Shown one piece after another: positions 44,319 through 53,463 of a DNA stretch of 64,000 nucleotides. The translations under genes were made by a program, and so were the position numbers. The DNA comes from Erythrobacter dokdonensis DSW-74. Lineage in GTDB: Bacteria; Pseudomonadota; Alphaproteobacteria; Sphingomonadales; Sphingomonadaceae. The DNA is taken from NCBI RefSeq assembly GCF_001677335.1, contig NZ_LZYB01000004.1:124001-188000 (forward strand), written 5' to 3'. How positions within the stretch are numbered: position 1 is the first letter of the stretch; every line of letters begins with the position of its first letter. The notes beneath the pieces are model-generated. The model saw only the letters and a program-made list of their open reading frames with translations, ran no database searches and was not told the origin of the DNA.

Positions 44319-44697
44319 GAGCACTCCGATGGGTTCCGGCTCGACCTTTTCGGTGATCGGCGCCGATGTGGTGATCAAGGGCGATATTGCCGCCACCGCC
44401 GATCTGCATGTCGACGGCACGATCGAGGGTGACATCAAGTGCGCCAGCCTCGTTCAGGGCGAAGCGAGCAACATTCACGGCGCAGTGGTGGCGGAAAGCG
44501 CGCGGCTTGCGGGCCGTGTCACCGGTTCCATTACCGCCCGCGAGCTGGTGATCCTCAAGAGCGCCATAATCGAAGGCGATGTGCATTATGACGCGCTGAC
44601 CATCGAACAAGGCGCGCAGGTCGACGGGCGCTTTGCGCCCAATGCCCGCCAGCCGGTCAAGGCCGTGCCTCCCGCCAGCATCGAGGCAGCGGAATAA
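44254..44697 (+). CDS. Bactofilin (polymer-forming cytoskeletal protein)
   Basis: A 147-residue bactofilin, a cytoskeletal protein whose central beta-helix assembles into filaments. The right-handed helix is visible as short repeats (GADVVIKGDIAATADLHVDG, TIEGDIKCASLVQGEASNIH, then further turns) between disordered ends. Two starts are plausible. At 44254 the protein begins MFSKKP, as bactofilins typically do, with GGAGA upstream, but overlaps the peptidase gene by 65 bases. ATG at 44329 has a strong AGGAG eight bases before it and would drop the MFSK tail. Such short tails can bind the membrane. Confidence 0.92.
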   Translation: MFSKKPADADRSAPPPARPSNRSTPMGSGSTFSVIGADVVIKGDIAATADLHVDGTIEGDIKCASLVQGEASNIHGAVVAESARLAGRVTGSITARELVILKSAIIEGDVHYDALTIEQGAQVDGRFAPNARQPVKAVPPASIEAAE

Positions 44698-44709
44698 GCG
44701 CCCCATCAA

Positions 44710-44777
44710 TGTTTCACGTGAAACCCCCTCGCAAGCAGCACGCTGGAGGGGGTCAGGCAAGGGTCGAGGGGGGCTCT
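44710..44777 (-). other. Near-consensus parS site with upstream C-rich block, second copy
   Basis: 44710-44725 reads TGTTTCACGTGAAACC, one base off the ParB-binding consensus. On the minus strand the block GACCCTTGCCTGACCCC (44765-44749) precedes the site by exactly 23 bases, matching the copy at 8914-8969 in order and spacing. The full block (44777-44749) matches the other in 23 of 29 positions, whereas the 23-base spacers are not alike. It lies between the bactofilin gene and the convergent acyl-CoA ligase gene. Confidence 0.72.
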
Positions 44778-44802
44778 AGGCCCCGGTGAAGTCGGCCTAG
44801 AG
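44774..44802. repeat. Inverted repeat at the acyl-CoA ligase stop
   Basis: Perfect 9-base arms CTCTAGGCC and GGCCTAGAG, 11-base loop; the right arm covers the ligase stop codon. It may act as a stem at the 3' end of the mRNA. No U-tract is seen. Confidence 0.4.
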
Positions 44803-46458
44803 CACCTCTGCCCGCAGCGTCTTGCGATCAAGCTTGCCGATGATTGTCTTGGGCAGGTCCGCGCGGATCACCACCGCGTCGACCCGTTCGTGCTTGCCGA
44901 TCTTCGCGTTGAGCCAGTCGCGCAGTTCCTCTGCCGTGGCCGAGGCGCCGTCGTGGAGCGTCACATAGGCACGCGGCACCTCGCCGCGATATTCCTCCGG
45001 CACGCCGATCACCAGCGCCTCCTTCACGGCGGGATGTTCGAGAATCACATCCTCGACCACGCTCGGGAACACCTTGAAGCCGCCGACCGCGATCATGTCC
45101 TTGATGCGGTCGACGATTTCGAGGAACCCGTCGGCATCGATCCGCGCGACATCGCCGGTGCGCAGGTAGCGCTTGCCGTCGCGCTCGACGAAGGTATCCG
45201 CGTCGGTTTCGGGCCGGTTCCAGTAGCCGCGCATCACCTGCGGACCGCATACCGCGAGTTCCCCCGGCTCGCCTTCGGGAGCGAGGCTGGCGGGGTCTTC
45301 CTTGTCGAGCAGGATGACCGCCGTTCCGGGCACCAGCTGACCGATGGTGCCGCGCTTGCGGGTGCCTTCGTATGGATTGGCCGAGACCACGCCCGCGCTT
45401 TCGGTAAGGCCATAGCCTTCGACCAGCCGGACGCCCGTGACCTCTTCGAAGCGGACATGCACCGGCCCCGGCATCGGCGCCCCGCCCGAAATGCAGACCT
45501 TGAGGCTCGAAAGGTCATATTCGCCAAGCGCCGGATAATCGAGGATCGCCTGGAACATGGTCGGCACACCGGGAAAACCGGTGCACTTGTAGCGCTGGAT
45601 CGTCTCCAGCACCTGTTTGGTCTCGAACCGCGGCACCATGGCGATCGCGGCGCCGCTCACCATGGCGTGATTGAGCAGCGCGGTATTGGCGAAGACATGG
45701 AAGAACGGCAGCGCCCCCATGAAAACCTCGTGCCGCGCATCGCCGAAGGGATTGAGCGCGGCGACCTGCTGCGCGTTCACCGAAAGCTGGTCATGCCCCA
45801 GCATCGCCCCCTTGGGCCGGCCGGTGGTGCCGCCGGTATATTGCAGCAGCGCCAGATCGGCGGGAGTGACATCGACCGGTGCGGGCGCCTTGTCCGGGGT
45901 CATGTCCGCCCAGCTCCGGATCGCCGGGCCATAGGCGACATCGGCAATCTGGCTGCGTTTGAGCAGCTTCAGCGCCAGCCCCTTGTACCACGGCAGCATG
46001 TCGGCAAGGCTGCCCACCACCAGCGTTTCGAGGTCCGAGGCGTCCAGCACCTTGTGTGCTGTCTTGTAGAGTTCCGGTACATCGAGCGTCACCAGAACCC
46101 GCGTTCCGCTGTCGGCCACCTGCCAGCTCAGTTCCTCGACCGAGTAAAGCGGCGAGAAATTGACGACGATCGCGCCCGCCATCATCGCGCCGTAATAGGC
46201 CGCGGCATAGATCGGGACATTGGGCAGGAACAGGCCGACCCGGTCGCCCTTGGCGATGCCGAGCGCCTGCAATCCGGCGGCAAAGCGCTGCGCATCGCGC
46301 AGGATTTCCCCGTAGGAATAGGTGCGCCCGAGAAAATGCAGGAAAGGCGCCTGCGGATCGGCGCGCACTGTGCGCGCGAACATCTCCGGCAAGCTCATCG
46401 GCTCGAACCGGGTGTCCTTGGGGATAGGGTGATGGTAGAGCGCGCTACTAACAGACAT
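44797..46458 (-). CDS. Long-chain fatty acid-CoA ligase (AMP-binding)
   Basis: A 553-residue adenylate-forming enzyme that activates fatty acids to acyl-CoA. Motifs: the P-loop YTGGTTGRPKGAMLGH, linker motif EGYGLTESAGVVSANPYEG, YLRTGDVARIDADGFLEIVD (hinge), RIKDMIAVGGFKVFPSVVE, and the catalytic lysine region PKTIIGKLDRKTLR. It most resembles FadD-type ligases. The ATG at MSVSS was chosen; the frame is open 12 codons further. It faces bactofilin and lies 128 bases downstream of trcR on the same strand. Confidence 0.92.
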   Translation of the reverse strand: MSVSSALYHHPIPKDTRFEPMSLPEMFARTVRADPQAPFLHFLGRTYSYGEILRDAQRFAAGLQALGIAKGDRVGLFLPNVPIYAAAYYGAMMAGAIVVNFSPLYSVEELSWQVADSGTRVLVTLDVPELYKTAHKVLDASDLETLVVGSLADMLPWYKGLALKLLKRSQIADVAYGPAIRSWADMTPDKAPAPVDVTPADLALLQYTGGTTGRPKGAMLGHDQLSVNAQQVAALNPFGDARHEVFMGALPFFHVFANTALLNHAMVSGAAIAMVPRFETKQVLETIQRYKCTGFPGVPTMFQAILDYPALGEYDLSSLKVCISGGAPMPGPVHVRFEEVTGVRLVEGYGLTESAGVVSANPYEGTRKRGTIGQLVPGTAVILLDKEDPASLAPEGEPGELAVCGPQVMRGYWNRPETDADTFVERDGKRYLRTGDVARIDADGFLEIVDRIKDMIAVGGFKVFPSVVEDVILEHPAVKEALVIGVPEEYRGEVPRAYVTLHDGASATAEELRDWLNAKIGKHERVDAVVIRADLPKTIIGKLDRKTLRAEVL

Positions 46459-46540
46459 GTCAGTAACATTGGCCGAGTTTGCAGGCGCGCACAAGCGAAA
46501 CCCGCGCGGCAGGTGCTAATTTTTCGCAATTGCTGGAAGC

Positions 46541-46575
46541 GGTTCCCGGAGCGCGGTGGATGCACTCCGGGAACC
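46541..46575 (-). terminator. Strong hairpin after trcR
   Basis: Perfect 11-base arms GGTTCCCGGAG and CTCCGGGAACC with a 13-base loop, 12 bases past the trcR stop. The stem is strong enough for a terminator, but no run of U follows, so it might instead protect the mRNA 3' end. Confidence 0.5.
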
Positions 46576-46586
46576 CGCTGTCAGGC

Positions 46587-47324
46587 TCAGATGAACCCGC
46601 TTTCGGGGTCGATCTTTTCTTCCTCGGCTTCGGCAGCGCGGCGCGCGGCCAGCCAGGCCTCGGCCTCGGCTTCCTGCGCTGCCTCTGCAGCGGCCTTGTG
46701 GCTCGCCTCGCGCTCGGCGCGCAGTTCCTCGATCAGCTTCTCGCGCTCGTCGCGCTCGCCCGTGACCGCAGGCTCGCCGCCCTCGCTCGGACCGGCGCGC
46801 TTGGCGGCCTTGGCCACCACCGCATCGAGTTCGCGCTGCGAGCACAGGCCGAGCGTGACCGGATCCTTGGGCTGGATGTTCTGGATGTTCCAGTGCGAGC
46901 GCTCGCGAATCGCGCCAATGGTGTTGCGGGTGGTGCCGATCAGCTTGGAAATCTGCGCGTCCGACACCTCGGGGTGATTGCGCAGGATCCAGGCGATGCC
47001 GTCGGGCTTGTCCTGACGCTTCGACACCGGGGTATAGCGCGGGCCCTTGGTGCGGGTCACCTCGACCGGCGCCTTGTGCATCCGGAGCGCATAGGCGGGA
47101 TCGGCCTGGCCCTTCTCGATTTCGGCCTGGGTAAGCTCGCCGGCGTGGACGGGATCGCGGCCGGTATACTTGCTGCCCGCCAGATCGTCGGCCATCGCCT
47201 GCACCTCGAGGATGTGCAGCCCGCAGAACTCGGCGATCTGCTCGAACGACAGGGCGGTATTGTCCACCAGCCACGTCGCGGTGGCGTGCGGCATCAGCGG
47301 CTTGGGCTGATCCTTGGTAGCCAT
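46587..47324 (-). CDS. trcR: TrcR-like cell cycle transcriptional regulator (DUF1013)
   Basis: A 245-residue DUF1013 protein, named TrcR in alphaproteobacterial cell-cycle work and thought to bind DNA with RNA polymerase. Family blocks: PHATATWLVDNTALSFEQIA, EFCGLHILEVQAMADDL, DPVHAGELTQAEIEKGQADP, and a helix-turn-helix-like HPEVSDAQISKLIGTTRNTI. The C-terminal 60 residues are a charged Ala/Glu-rich helix. The start is MATKDQPK, close to the GAT-rich leader; a longer open frame upstream lacks homology. Its presence with SciP suggests a CtrA-type cell-cycle circuit, inferred from family knowledge. Confidence 0.9.
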   Translation of the reverse strand: MATKDQPKPLMPHATATWLVDNTALSFEQIAEFCGLHILEVQAMADDLAGSKYTGRDPVHAGELTQAEIEKGQADPAYALRMHKAPVEVTRTKGPRYTPVSKRQDKPDGIAWILRNHPEVSDAQISKLIGTTRNTIGAIRERSHWNIQNIQPKDPVTLGLCSQRELDAVVAKAAKRAGPSEGGEPAVTGERDEREKLIEELRAEREASHKAAAEAAQEAEAEAWLAARRAAEAEEEKIDPESGFI

Positions 47325-47424
47325 GGGGGAATCTCCGTTGAAAATGAAAGGGCCGCCCCTTTCGGAGCGGCCGCCTTGGCAGCACAGATAGGCGAAACGC
47401 TGCGAAACGGCAAGGAAAAGGGAG

Positions 47425-48537
47425 TCAGAAGGCCGGAATTGCCTGAAGGCTGACCGCCTGCTCCTCTTCCAGCGCGACCAGGCCCGACAGAAACTGCCGC
47501 GTTGCCGCTTCCCATGAAAAGGATGCGCCATGGGCGGCGCAGGCGCCGCGGTCGCAGTACCGTGCCGCGTCGATCGCGCGGGTGAGGTCTTCCGAGAGAG
47601 CGCCCACGGCTTCGGTGACGATGTCGAGCGGCCCCGGCACCGGAAAGGCGGCAACCGGCGTGCCGCACGCCAGCGCTTCGATAATCACCAGCCCGAAGGT
47701 GTCGGTGCGGCTCGGGAAAACGAACACGTCGGCCCCGGCATAGCAGCCCGCCAGTGCCTCTCCGGTCTTCTTGCCGAGGAACAGGGCATCCGGGAACTTC
47801 GCCTCCAGCGCCGCGCGTGCCGGACCGTCACCGACCACGACCTTGGTTCCCGGATAGTCGCAAGCGAGGAAGGCCTCGATGTTCTTCTCCACCGCGATCC
47901 GCCCGACATAGAGCAGTATCGGCCCCGCGAGGCCGGCATATTCGGGCGGCGGGGCAGCTTTTGGCGTAAAGCACGACAGATCGACGCCGCGGCTCCAGTG
48001 GGTCAGCCGGGTCAGGCCCTCTTCGCGCAATTGCGTGCGGATCGTCTCGGTCGCCACCATGATCGTTTCCGCCGGGCGGTGGAACCAGCGGATATAGGGC
48101 CAGAACACCCGCGCAGGCAGGCCGGTGCGGCGGGCGAGGTAATCGGGAAACTGGGTATGATAGGCGGTGGTGAAGGGCACCTTGCGCCGCAAGCAATATC
48201 GGCGGGCGGCCAGGCCCAACGGTCCCTCGGTGGCAATATGCACCGCCTCCGGAGCGATTTTCGCCAGCCGCCGCCCGACCGCGCCCGGGACAGTCAGCGC
48301 GAGGCGGATCTCGGGATAGGTCGGCGCCGGCAGCGACGGATAGCTTTCAGGCGAAATCACGGTGACGTCATGCCCCCAGCGGTGCAGCACCTCGCAAGTG
48401 GTCGAAAGCGTGCGCACCACCCCGTTCGTCTGCGGGTGCCAGGCATCGGTGACGATAGCGATTGATGCAGGCGCGATCGATGCCGAGGTGCTCGCCAAGG
48501 TCCCTGTCTCGGGAAGGATTGACGTCAGCCGGTTCAC
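47425..48537 (-). CDS. Glycosyltransferase family 4-like (glycolipid type)
   Basis: A 370-residue GT-B enzyme similar to bacterial glycolipid mannosyl/glucosyltransferases. N-terminal: IAIVTDAWHPQTNGVVRTL, the classical opening of this subgroup, followed by HIATEGPLGLAARRYCLRRK and FTTAYHTQFPDYLARRTG. Donor half: PILLYVGRIAVEKNIEAFL and VFPSRTDTFGLVIIEALACG. The start is GTG inside a GTGA overlap with the stop of the LpxH-like gene, so the two are translationally coupled. Together they suggest synthesis of a membrane glycolipid; acceptor and sugar are unknown. Confidence 0.9.
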   Translation of the reverse strand: MNRLTSILPETGTLASTSASIAPASIAIVTDAWHPQTNGVVRTLSTTCEVLHRWGHDVTVISPESYPSLPAPTYPEIRLALTVPGAVGRRLAKIAPEAVHIATEGPLGLAARRYCLRRKVPFTTAYHTQFPDYLARRTGLPARVFWPYIRWFHRPAETIMVATETIRTQLREEGLTRLTHWSRGVDLSCFTPKAAPPPEYAGLAGPILLYVGRIAVEKNIEAFLACDYPGTKVVVGDGPARAALEAKFPDALFLGKKTGEALAGCYAGADVFVFPSRTDTFGLVIIEALACGTPVAAFPVPGPLDIVTEAVGALSEDLTRAIDAARYCDRGACAAHGASFSWEAATRQFLSGLVALEEEQAVSLQAIPAF

Positions 48538-49442
48538 GCCGCCTCGCGCGCCGGATCGTCCTGCGGGGCTGCGGCAGCGGCCTCACTCTCGGCGCGGCGC
48601 TTCATTTCCTCGGGCCAGTGGAGGATCTCCATCCGCCCGTCGTGATGTTCGACCAGCGCGTTGCAGCCTTCCACCCAGTCGCCATCGTTCCAGTATTCGA
48701 CCGGCTTGCCATTGTGCTGGAAAGTGCGGAACTCGGCAGTGTGGATGTGGCCGCACACCACCCCGTCGACCCCGCGCTCGCCTGCCGCGCGGGCGACGAC
48801 TTCCTCGTACTTGCCGATGAATTCGACCGCGTTCTTGACCTTGTGCTTGGCCGCCTTGCTGAGCGACCAGTAGGGCTTGCCCATCCAGCGCCGCACGGTG
48901 TTGACCGCGATGTTGCACTTCATCATCAGGTGATAGGCATGGTCGCCCACGAAGGCGAGCCAGCGGTGCGAGAGCATCACCGCGTCGAATTCGTCGCCGT
49001 GCAGCACCATCAACCGCCGGCCATCGGCGGTATCGTGGAAGGCGGCACGGCGGATCTCGATCCCGCCGAAGTTCAATCCGGTGAACTGGCGGAACATCTC
49101 GTCGTGGTTGCCGGGGATATAGACCACCCGCGTGCCGCGTCTGGCGCGCTTCATGATGCGCCACACGATGTCGTTGTGCGCGGCGGGCCAATAGAACTTC
49201 TTCTTCAAGCGCCATCCGTCGATGATGTCACCGACCAGATACATCGTCTCGCTGTCCACGCTATCGAGGAAGTCGATCAGCAGCTCGGCATTGCAGCCCT
49301 TGGTGCCGAGATGGACATCGCTGATCCAGATCGTGCGATAGCGGCGCCTGGCGCCCCCTTCGGGTTCGGGCGTGCGCGGACGGCCGGGCGGAAAGCTGGC
49401 GATGTTGTCGTTGATGAGATCGGACAGATCGGCACCGGTCAT
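48534..49442 (-). CDS. LpxH-like calcineurin-family phosphoesterase
   Basis: A 302-residue metallophosphoesterase related to UDP-2,3-diacylglucosamine pyrophosphatase. Metal-binding motifs are present: D-x-H in IWISDVHLGT, GD in YLVGDIIDGW, GNHD/E in YIPGNHDEMFR, H in VLHGDEFD, and GHIHT near the end. It differs from classical LpxH in its extra helical region and Ala/Glu-rich tail. The ATG preceded by GAGGG was chosen. Whether it acts on a lipid A precursor or on the product of the coupled glycosyltransferase gene is undecided. Confidence 0.88.
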   Translation of the reverse strand: MTGADLSDLINDNIASFPPGRPRTPEPEGGARRRYRTIWISDVHLGTKGCNAELLIDFLDSVDSETMYLVGDIIDGWRLKKKFYWPAAHNDIVWRIMKRARRGTRVVYIPGNHDEMFRQFTGLNFGGIEIRRAAFHDTADGRRLMVLHGDEFDAVMLSHRWLAFVGDHAYHLMMKCNIAVNTVRRWMGKPYWSLSKAAKHKVKNAVEFIGKYEEVVARAAGERGVDGVVCGHIHTAEFRTFQHNGKPVEYWNDGDWVEGCNALVEHHDGRMEILHWPEEMKRRAESEAAAAAPQDDPAREAA

Positions 49443-49514
49443 GGGCAACCCTCGCATGTCATGGCGTGCTTTGGCTCAGCCATGGCAGCGAAATGTTACA
49501 AGGGACTCACAGGT

Positions 49515-49536
49515 AAATGACGGTTCCGCGTCATTT
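49515..49536. repeat. Inverted repeat downstream of quinone oxidoreductase gene
   Basis: Perfect 8-base arms AAATGACG and CGTCATTT with a 6-base loop, about 45 bases past the oxidoreductase stop and 73 bases before the LpxH-like start. It could be a weak terminator or an operator for the LpxH-glycosyltransferase pair. Confidence 0.35.
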
Positions 49537-49579
49537 TCCGATAGTGTTACGAGTCAGTTATGATTCATCGCGGCAAGTC

Positions 49580-50602
49580 CTATCCGCCTGCGACCTCCAG
49601 CACGATCTTGCCGATATGCTGTCCCGCCTCCATCCGCGCATGGGCGGCGGCGGCTTGCGCCAGCGGGAAGGTCATGTCCATCACCGGCGACAGCTCCCCG
49701 TCACAGAACAGCGGCCAGGCATTGTCGGCGATCTCGTCGGCGAGTGCGGCCTTGAAGGCATCGGTGCGCGGGCGCAGGGTCGATCCGGTCAGGGTCAAGC
49801 GGCGCATCATCACCAGCGCCATGCTTAGTTCCGCTCTTGCCCCGCCCAGCACGGCGATGGTGACATGGCGGCCATCTTCGGCGAGGCATTTGAGATTGCG
49901 CGCGACATAATCGCCCGACACCATGTCGAGCACCACGTTGACGCCGCGCCCTTCGGTGTGCGCCATCACCGCCTCGACGAAATCGGCCTCGCGGTAATTG
50001 ACCGCGAGGTCCGCGCCGATCCGGGTCGCGGCGGCGCATTTGGCGGCATCCCCGCAAGTCACGACGACCTCCATCCCGAAGGCCTTGGCGAGCATGATTG
50101 CCATGGTCCCGATGCCGCTGGTGCCGCCGTGGATCAGCACGCTCTCCCCGTCACGCGCAAGGCCGCGCTCGAACAGGTTGTGCCACACGGTGAACAGGGT
50201 TTCGGGCAGCGCGGCGGCTTCTGCCAGCAGCATCCCTTCAGGCACGGGCAGGCAATGCTGCCAGTGCGCCGCGCAATATTCGGCATAGCCACCCCCGGGC
50301 GTGAGGGCGGCGACATATTGCCCGATCAGCTCGCGGGGCACTTCGCTGCCCACGGCGACCACCTCGCCCGAAACTTCCAGCCCCAGAAGCGGAGAGGCTC
50401 CCGGCGGCGGCGGATAGGCGCCCGCGCGCTGCAGGCAGTCAGGACGGTTGACCCCGGCATAGGCAACCTTGATCAGCACATCGTCCGGGCGCAGACGCGG
50501 CAGGAGCAGGCTGTCGATGCGCAGCACGTCGGCTGGCCCCGGCGCATCGTAGACGATGGCAGACATGCTTTCGGGCAGGTCTGCCCCGGAACCCACTACC
50601 AT
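49580..50602 (-). CDS. NAD(P)H-quinone oxidoreductase (PIG3/zeta-crystallin type)
   Basis: A 340-residue medium-chain dehydrogenase without the structural zinc cysteines, of the PIG3/Qor family. It has a GroES-like N-terminal half (YDAPGPADVLRIDSLLLPRL, AGVNRPDCLQRAGAYPPPPG), a cofactor motif ESVLIHGGTSGIGTMAIMLA, and late GKIVLEV. It would reduce quinones with NADPH. I placed the start at the ATG with AGGGGG eight bases upstream, 12 residues before the ATG (MSAIVYD) where homology begins. Divergent from the DUF1192-clpA genes. Confidence 0.9.
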   Translation of the reverse strand: MVVGSGADLPESMSAIVYDAPGPADVLRIDSLLLPRLRPDDVLIKVAYAGVNRPDCLQRAGAYPPPPGASPLLGLEVSGEVVAVGSEVPRELIGQYVAALTPGGGYAEYCAAHWQHCLPVPEGMLLAEAAALPETLFTVWHNLFERGLARDGESVLIHGGTSGIGTMAIMLAKAFGMEVVVTCGDAAKCAAATRIGADLAVNYREADFVEAVMAHTEGRGVNVVLDMVSGDYVARNLKCLAEDGRHVTIAVLGGARAELSMALVMMRRLTLTGSTLRPRTDAFKAALADEIADNAWPLFCDGELSPVMDMTFPLAQAAAAHARMEAGQHIGKIVLEVAGG

Positions 50603-50703
50603 CACCGCTATCCCCCTGATTGCCGCGCGTTTACCACGTCGCGAGGGCAAATAACCGCCTTGCCGATTGACAGCAAGCCGCTTGGGGCTGATGCTGCACG
50701 GCA

Positions 50704-50907
50704 ATGGAAGAACCGGATCTCCCACGCGCCAAAGGAGACGCGGCATCGCGCCTCGCCGCCGAGGATCTCGGCCCCTATTCACAAGCCGAACTCGACGAGC
50801 GCATCGCTCTGCTGCAAGCCGAAATCGTCCGTGTCACCGCGCACAAGGGCAAGGCCGCCGCGCACCGCGCCGCAGCCGATGCGCTGTTCGGGAAGGGGGG
50901 CGCATGA
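50704..50907 (+). CDS. DUF1192 family small protein
   Basis: A 67-residue DUF1192 protein of unknown function. The conserved part is PYSQAELDERIALLQAEIVRV, a short coiled-coil-like helix, with a basic Ala-rich tail. No membrane segment or signal. It sits between the divergent quinone oxidoreductase gene and clpA, 131 bases before the clpA start. Confidence 0.8.
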   Translation: MEEPDLPRAKGDAASRLAAEDLGPYSQAELDERIALLQAEIVRVTAHKGKAAAHRAAADALFGKGGA

Positions 50908-50969
50908 ACCGCACCGCTTTTCCGCCATTGCGCGCGCAAACGGATTCGCAATTTCCTGCGACCATCCCA

Positions 50970-50975
50970 TATAGT
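50970..50975 (+). promoter_or_regulatory. Possible -10 element for clpA
   Basis: TATAGT lies 64 bases before the clpA start and matches five of six consensus -10 bases. No convincing -35 element is seen at 16-18 bases, so this is tentative. Confidence 0.3.
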
Positions 50976-51038
50976 CTGCGCACGACTCCGACCGCTCCCT
51001 CGTCAGGAGCATCCTTCGCCCTCTCGTAGAGATTTCCC

Positions 51039-53396
51039 ATGCCCAGCTTCGCACAGAACCTCGAACGGACCCTGCACAACGCGCTCGGCAATGCGTCCGA
51101 ACGCAAGCACGAATATGCGACGCTCGAACACTTGCTGCTGGCGCTGATCGATGACGAGGATGCCGCCCAGGTGATGGCTGCCTGCGGGGTGGATCTTGCC
51201 GAACTGGGCGAGGTGGTGAAGCAGTATCTCGATCAGGAATACCAGTCGCTGAAGACCGAGGACGGGGCCGATCCGCAGCCCACCGCGGGCTTCCAGCGGG
51301 TGATCCAGCGCGCAATCCTGCACGTGCAGTCTAGCGGAAAGGACACCGTCACCGGCGCCAACGTGCTGGTCGCGCTGTTCTCGGAACGCGATTCCTATGC
51401 GGTCTATTTCCTCCAGCAGCAGGACATGAGCCGGCTGGATGCGGTGAGCTATATCAGCCACGGCATCGGCAAGGGCGGCCGCCAGATCGAAAGCAAGACA
51501 CCGCAAGGCACCGACAAGCCCGAAGAAGCCGCGCAAACAAGCAAGGAAAGCGGCAACAAGAAGGAAACGGCGCTCGACCAGTTCACGGTGAACCTCAACG
51601 CCAAGGCGGAAAGCGGCAAGATCGATCCGCTGATCGGGCGCGGGCCGGAGGTTGACCGGACGATCCAGATCCTGTGCCGCCGCTCCAAGAACAACCCGCT
51701 CTATGTCGGCGATCCCGGCGTGGGCAAGACCGCGATCGCCGAAGGTCTGGCGCGCAAGATCGTCGAAGGCGATGTGCCGGAAGTCCTCTCGGAAGCGGTG
51801 ATCTACTCGCTCGACATGGGCGCGCTCTTGGCGGGCACGCGCTATCGCGGCGATTTCGAGGAACGGCTCAAGCAGGTCGTCTCCGAACTCGAACAGATGC
51901 CCCACGCGGTGCTGTTCATCGACGAGATCCACACCGTGATCGGCGCGGGCGCGACCAGCGGCGGGGCGATGGATGCCTCGAACCTGTTGAAGCCCGCCCT
52001 GTCGTCGGGCGCGATCCGCTGCATCGGTTCGACCACCTACAAGGAATTCCGCAACCACTTCGAAAAGGACCGCGCCCTGCTGCGCCGGTTCCAGAAGATC
52101 GACGTGAACGAGCCGACCATCGAGGACACGGTCAAGATCCTCAAGGGCCTGCGTTCTGCCTTCGAGGAGCATCACAAGGTCAAGTACACGCCCGATGCGA
52201 TCAAGACCGCGGTCGAGCTCTCGGCGCGCTACATCAATGACCGCAAGCTGCCCGACAAAGCGATCGACGTGATCGACGAGGTCGGAGCGATGCAGATGCT
52301 GGTGCCGCCCAGCCGCCGCAAGAAGACCATCACCGCCAAGGAAATCGAAGCGGTGATCGCGACCATGGCGCGCATCCCGCCCAAGTCGGTATCGAAGGAC
52401 GACAAAAAGGCGCTCGAAAACCTCGAACGCGATCTCAAGCATGTCGTCTTCGGCCAGGACGAGGCGATTACCCGCCTCGCCACCGCTATGAAGCTGAGCC
52501 GTGCGGGCCTGCGCGATCCGGACAAGCCGATCGGCAGCTTCCTGTTCTCCGGCCCCACCGGCGTCGGCAAGACCGAGGTCGCGCGCCAGCTCGCCAGCAT
52601 CATGGGCATCGAGCTGAAGCGCTTCGACATGTCGGAATACATGGAACGCCATTCGGTCAGCCGCCTGATCGGTGCGCCTCCGGGCTATGTCGGCTATGAC
52701 CAGGGCGGGCTGCTGACCGATGCGGTCGACCAGAACCCGCATTGCGTGCTGCTGCTCGACGAGATCGAGAAGGCCCACCCCGACCTGTTCAACATCCTGT
52801 TGCAGGTGATGGATAACGGGCGCCTGACCGACCACCACGGAAAGACGGTCGATTTCCGCAACGTGGTGCTGATCATGACCACCAATGCGGGCGCCGCCGA
52901 CATGGCGCGGCAGGGGATCGGTTTCGGCGACGTCAGCAAAGAAGACGCGGGCGACGAGGCGGTGAAGAAGATGTTCACCCCCGAATTCCGCAACCGTCTG
53001 GATGCGATCGTGCCGTTTGCCTATCTCGGCAAGAGCACCGTGGCGCGCGTGGTCGACAAGTTCATCCTCCAGCTCGAACTGCAGCTGGCCGAACAGAACG
53101 TCCACATCCAGTTCGACAGCGATGCGAGGAGCTGGCTGGCGGACAAGGGCTACGACAAGCTCTATGGCGCGCGTCCGATGGGTCGCCTGATCCAGGAAAA
53201 GATCAAGCAGCCGCTCGCGGAGGAACTGCTGTTCGGCAAGCTGTCCGACGGCGGCGAGGTGCATGTCAGCATCAAGGACGGCAAGCCCGCCTTCGAGATG
53301 ACCCCGGCCCCGCCCAAGGTGAAGGCCAAGCGCAAGGCTCCGCCAAGGAAAAAGCCCGCCGCCAAGAAGGCCGCTCCGGAAACGGACGAGAGCTGA
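51039..53396 (+). CDS. clpA: ATP-dependent Clp protease ATP-binding subunit ClpA
   Basis: A 785-residue Hsp100 unfoldase that feeds substrates to ClpP. An N-domain (about 1-145) is followed by AAA-1 with Walker [16 protein letters not shown] and Walker [14 protein letters not shown], then AAA-2 with [15 protein letters not shown] and [14 protein letters not shown]. The long M-domain of ClpB is absent, and a ClpP-docking IGF-type loop ([10 protein letters not shown]) is present, which supports ClpA. The C-terminus is a Lys/Ala/Pro-rich tail. clpS, often its neighbour, is not here. A terminator follows. Confidence 0.97.
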   Translation: MPSFAQNLERTLHNALGNASERKHEYATLEHLLLALIDDEDAAQVMAACGVDLAELGEVVKQYLDQEYQSLKTEDGADPQPTAGFQRVIQRAILHVQSSGKDTVTGANVLVALFSERDSYAVYFLQQQDMSRLDAVSYISHGIGKGGRQIESKTPQGTDKPEEAAQTSKESGNKKETALDQFTVNLNAKAESGKIDPLIGRGPEVDRTIQILCRRSKNNPLYVGDPGVGKTAIAEGLARKIVEGDVPEVLSEAVIYSLDMGALLAGTRYRGDFEERLKQVVSELEQMPHAVLFIDEIHTVIGAGATSGGAMDASNLLKPALSSGAIRCIGSTTYKEFRNHFEKDRALLRRFQKIDVNEPTIEDTVKILKGLRSAFEEHHKVKYTPDAIKTAVELSARYINDRKLPDKAIDVIDEVGAMQMLVPPSRRKKTITAKEIEAVIATMARIPPKSVSKDDKKALENLERDLKHVVFGQDEAITRLATAMKLSRAGLRDPDKPIGSFLFSGPTGVGKTEVARQLASIMGIELKRFDMSEYMERHSVSRLIGAPPGYVGYDQGGLLTDAVDQNPHCVLLLDEIEKAHPDLFNILLQVMDNGRLTDHHGKTVDFRNVVLIMTTNAGAADMARQGIGFGDVSKEDAGDEAVKKMFTPEFRNRLDAIVPFAYLGKSTVARVVDKFILQLELQLAEQNVHIQFDSDARSWLADKGYDKLYGARPMGRLIQEKIKQPLAEELLFGKLSDGGEVHVSIKDGKPAFEMTPAPPKVKAKRKAPPRKKPAAKKAAPETDES

Positions 53397-53411
53397 GACC
53401 GATCGCAAAAC

Positions 53412-53455
53412 GAAAGGGGCGCGGGAGAGGAACCTCTTCCGCGCCCTTTTTGTTT
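53412..53455 (+). terminator. Rho-independent terminator of clpA
   Basis: A long G/C-rich stem: GGGGCGCGGGAGAGG pairs with CCTCTTCCGCGCCC, allowing a G-U or mismatch, and is followed by TTTTTGTTT. It begins 16 bases after the clpA stop and ends just before the exonuclease start, so the latter probably has its own promoter or depends on readthrough. Confidence 0.85.
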
Positions 53456-53463
53456 GAGGCAAG

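Noticed and set aside
46541..46575. Attachment site or IS end
   Set aside because: The perfect 11-base inverted repeat is a single hairpin just after a stop codon; no transposase or direct repeats flank it.
44890..46977. Open frame of 695 codons opposite the acyl-CoA ligase and trcR
   Set aside because: Antisense shadow of two real genes; no motif or start signal.
50904..51029. 41-codon ORF between the DUF1192 gene and clpA
   Set aside because: It starts in an ATGA overlap, but the sequence is low in recognisable features and covers the likely clpA promoter. A leader peptide cannot be excluded but is unsupported.
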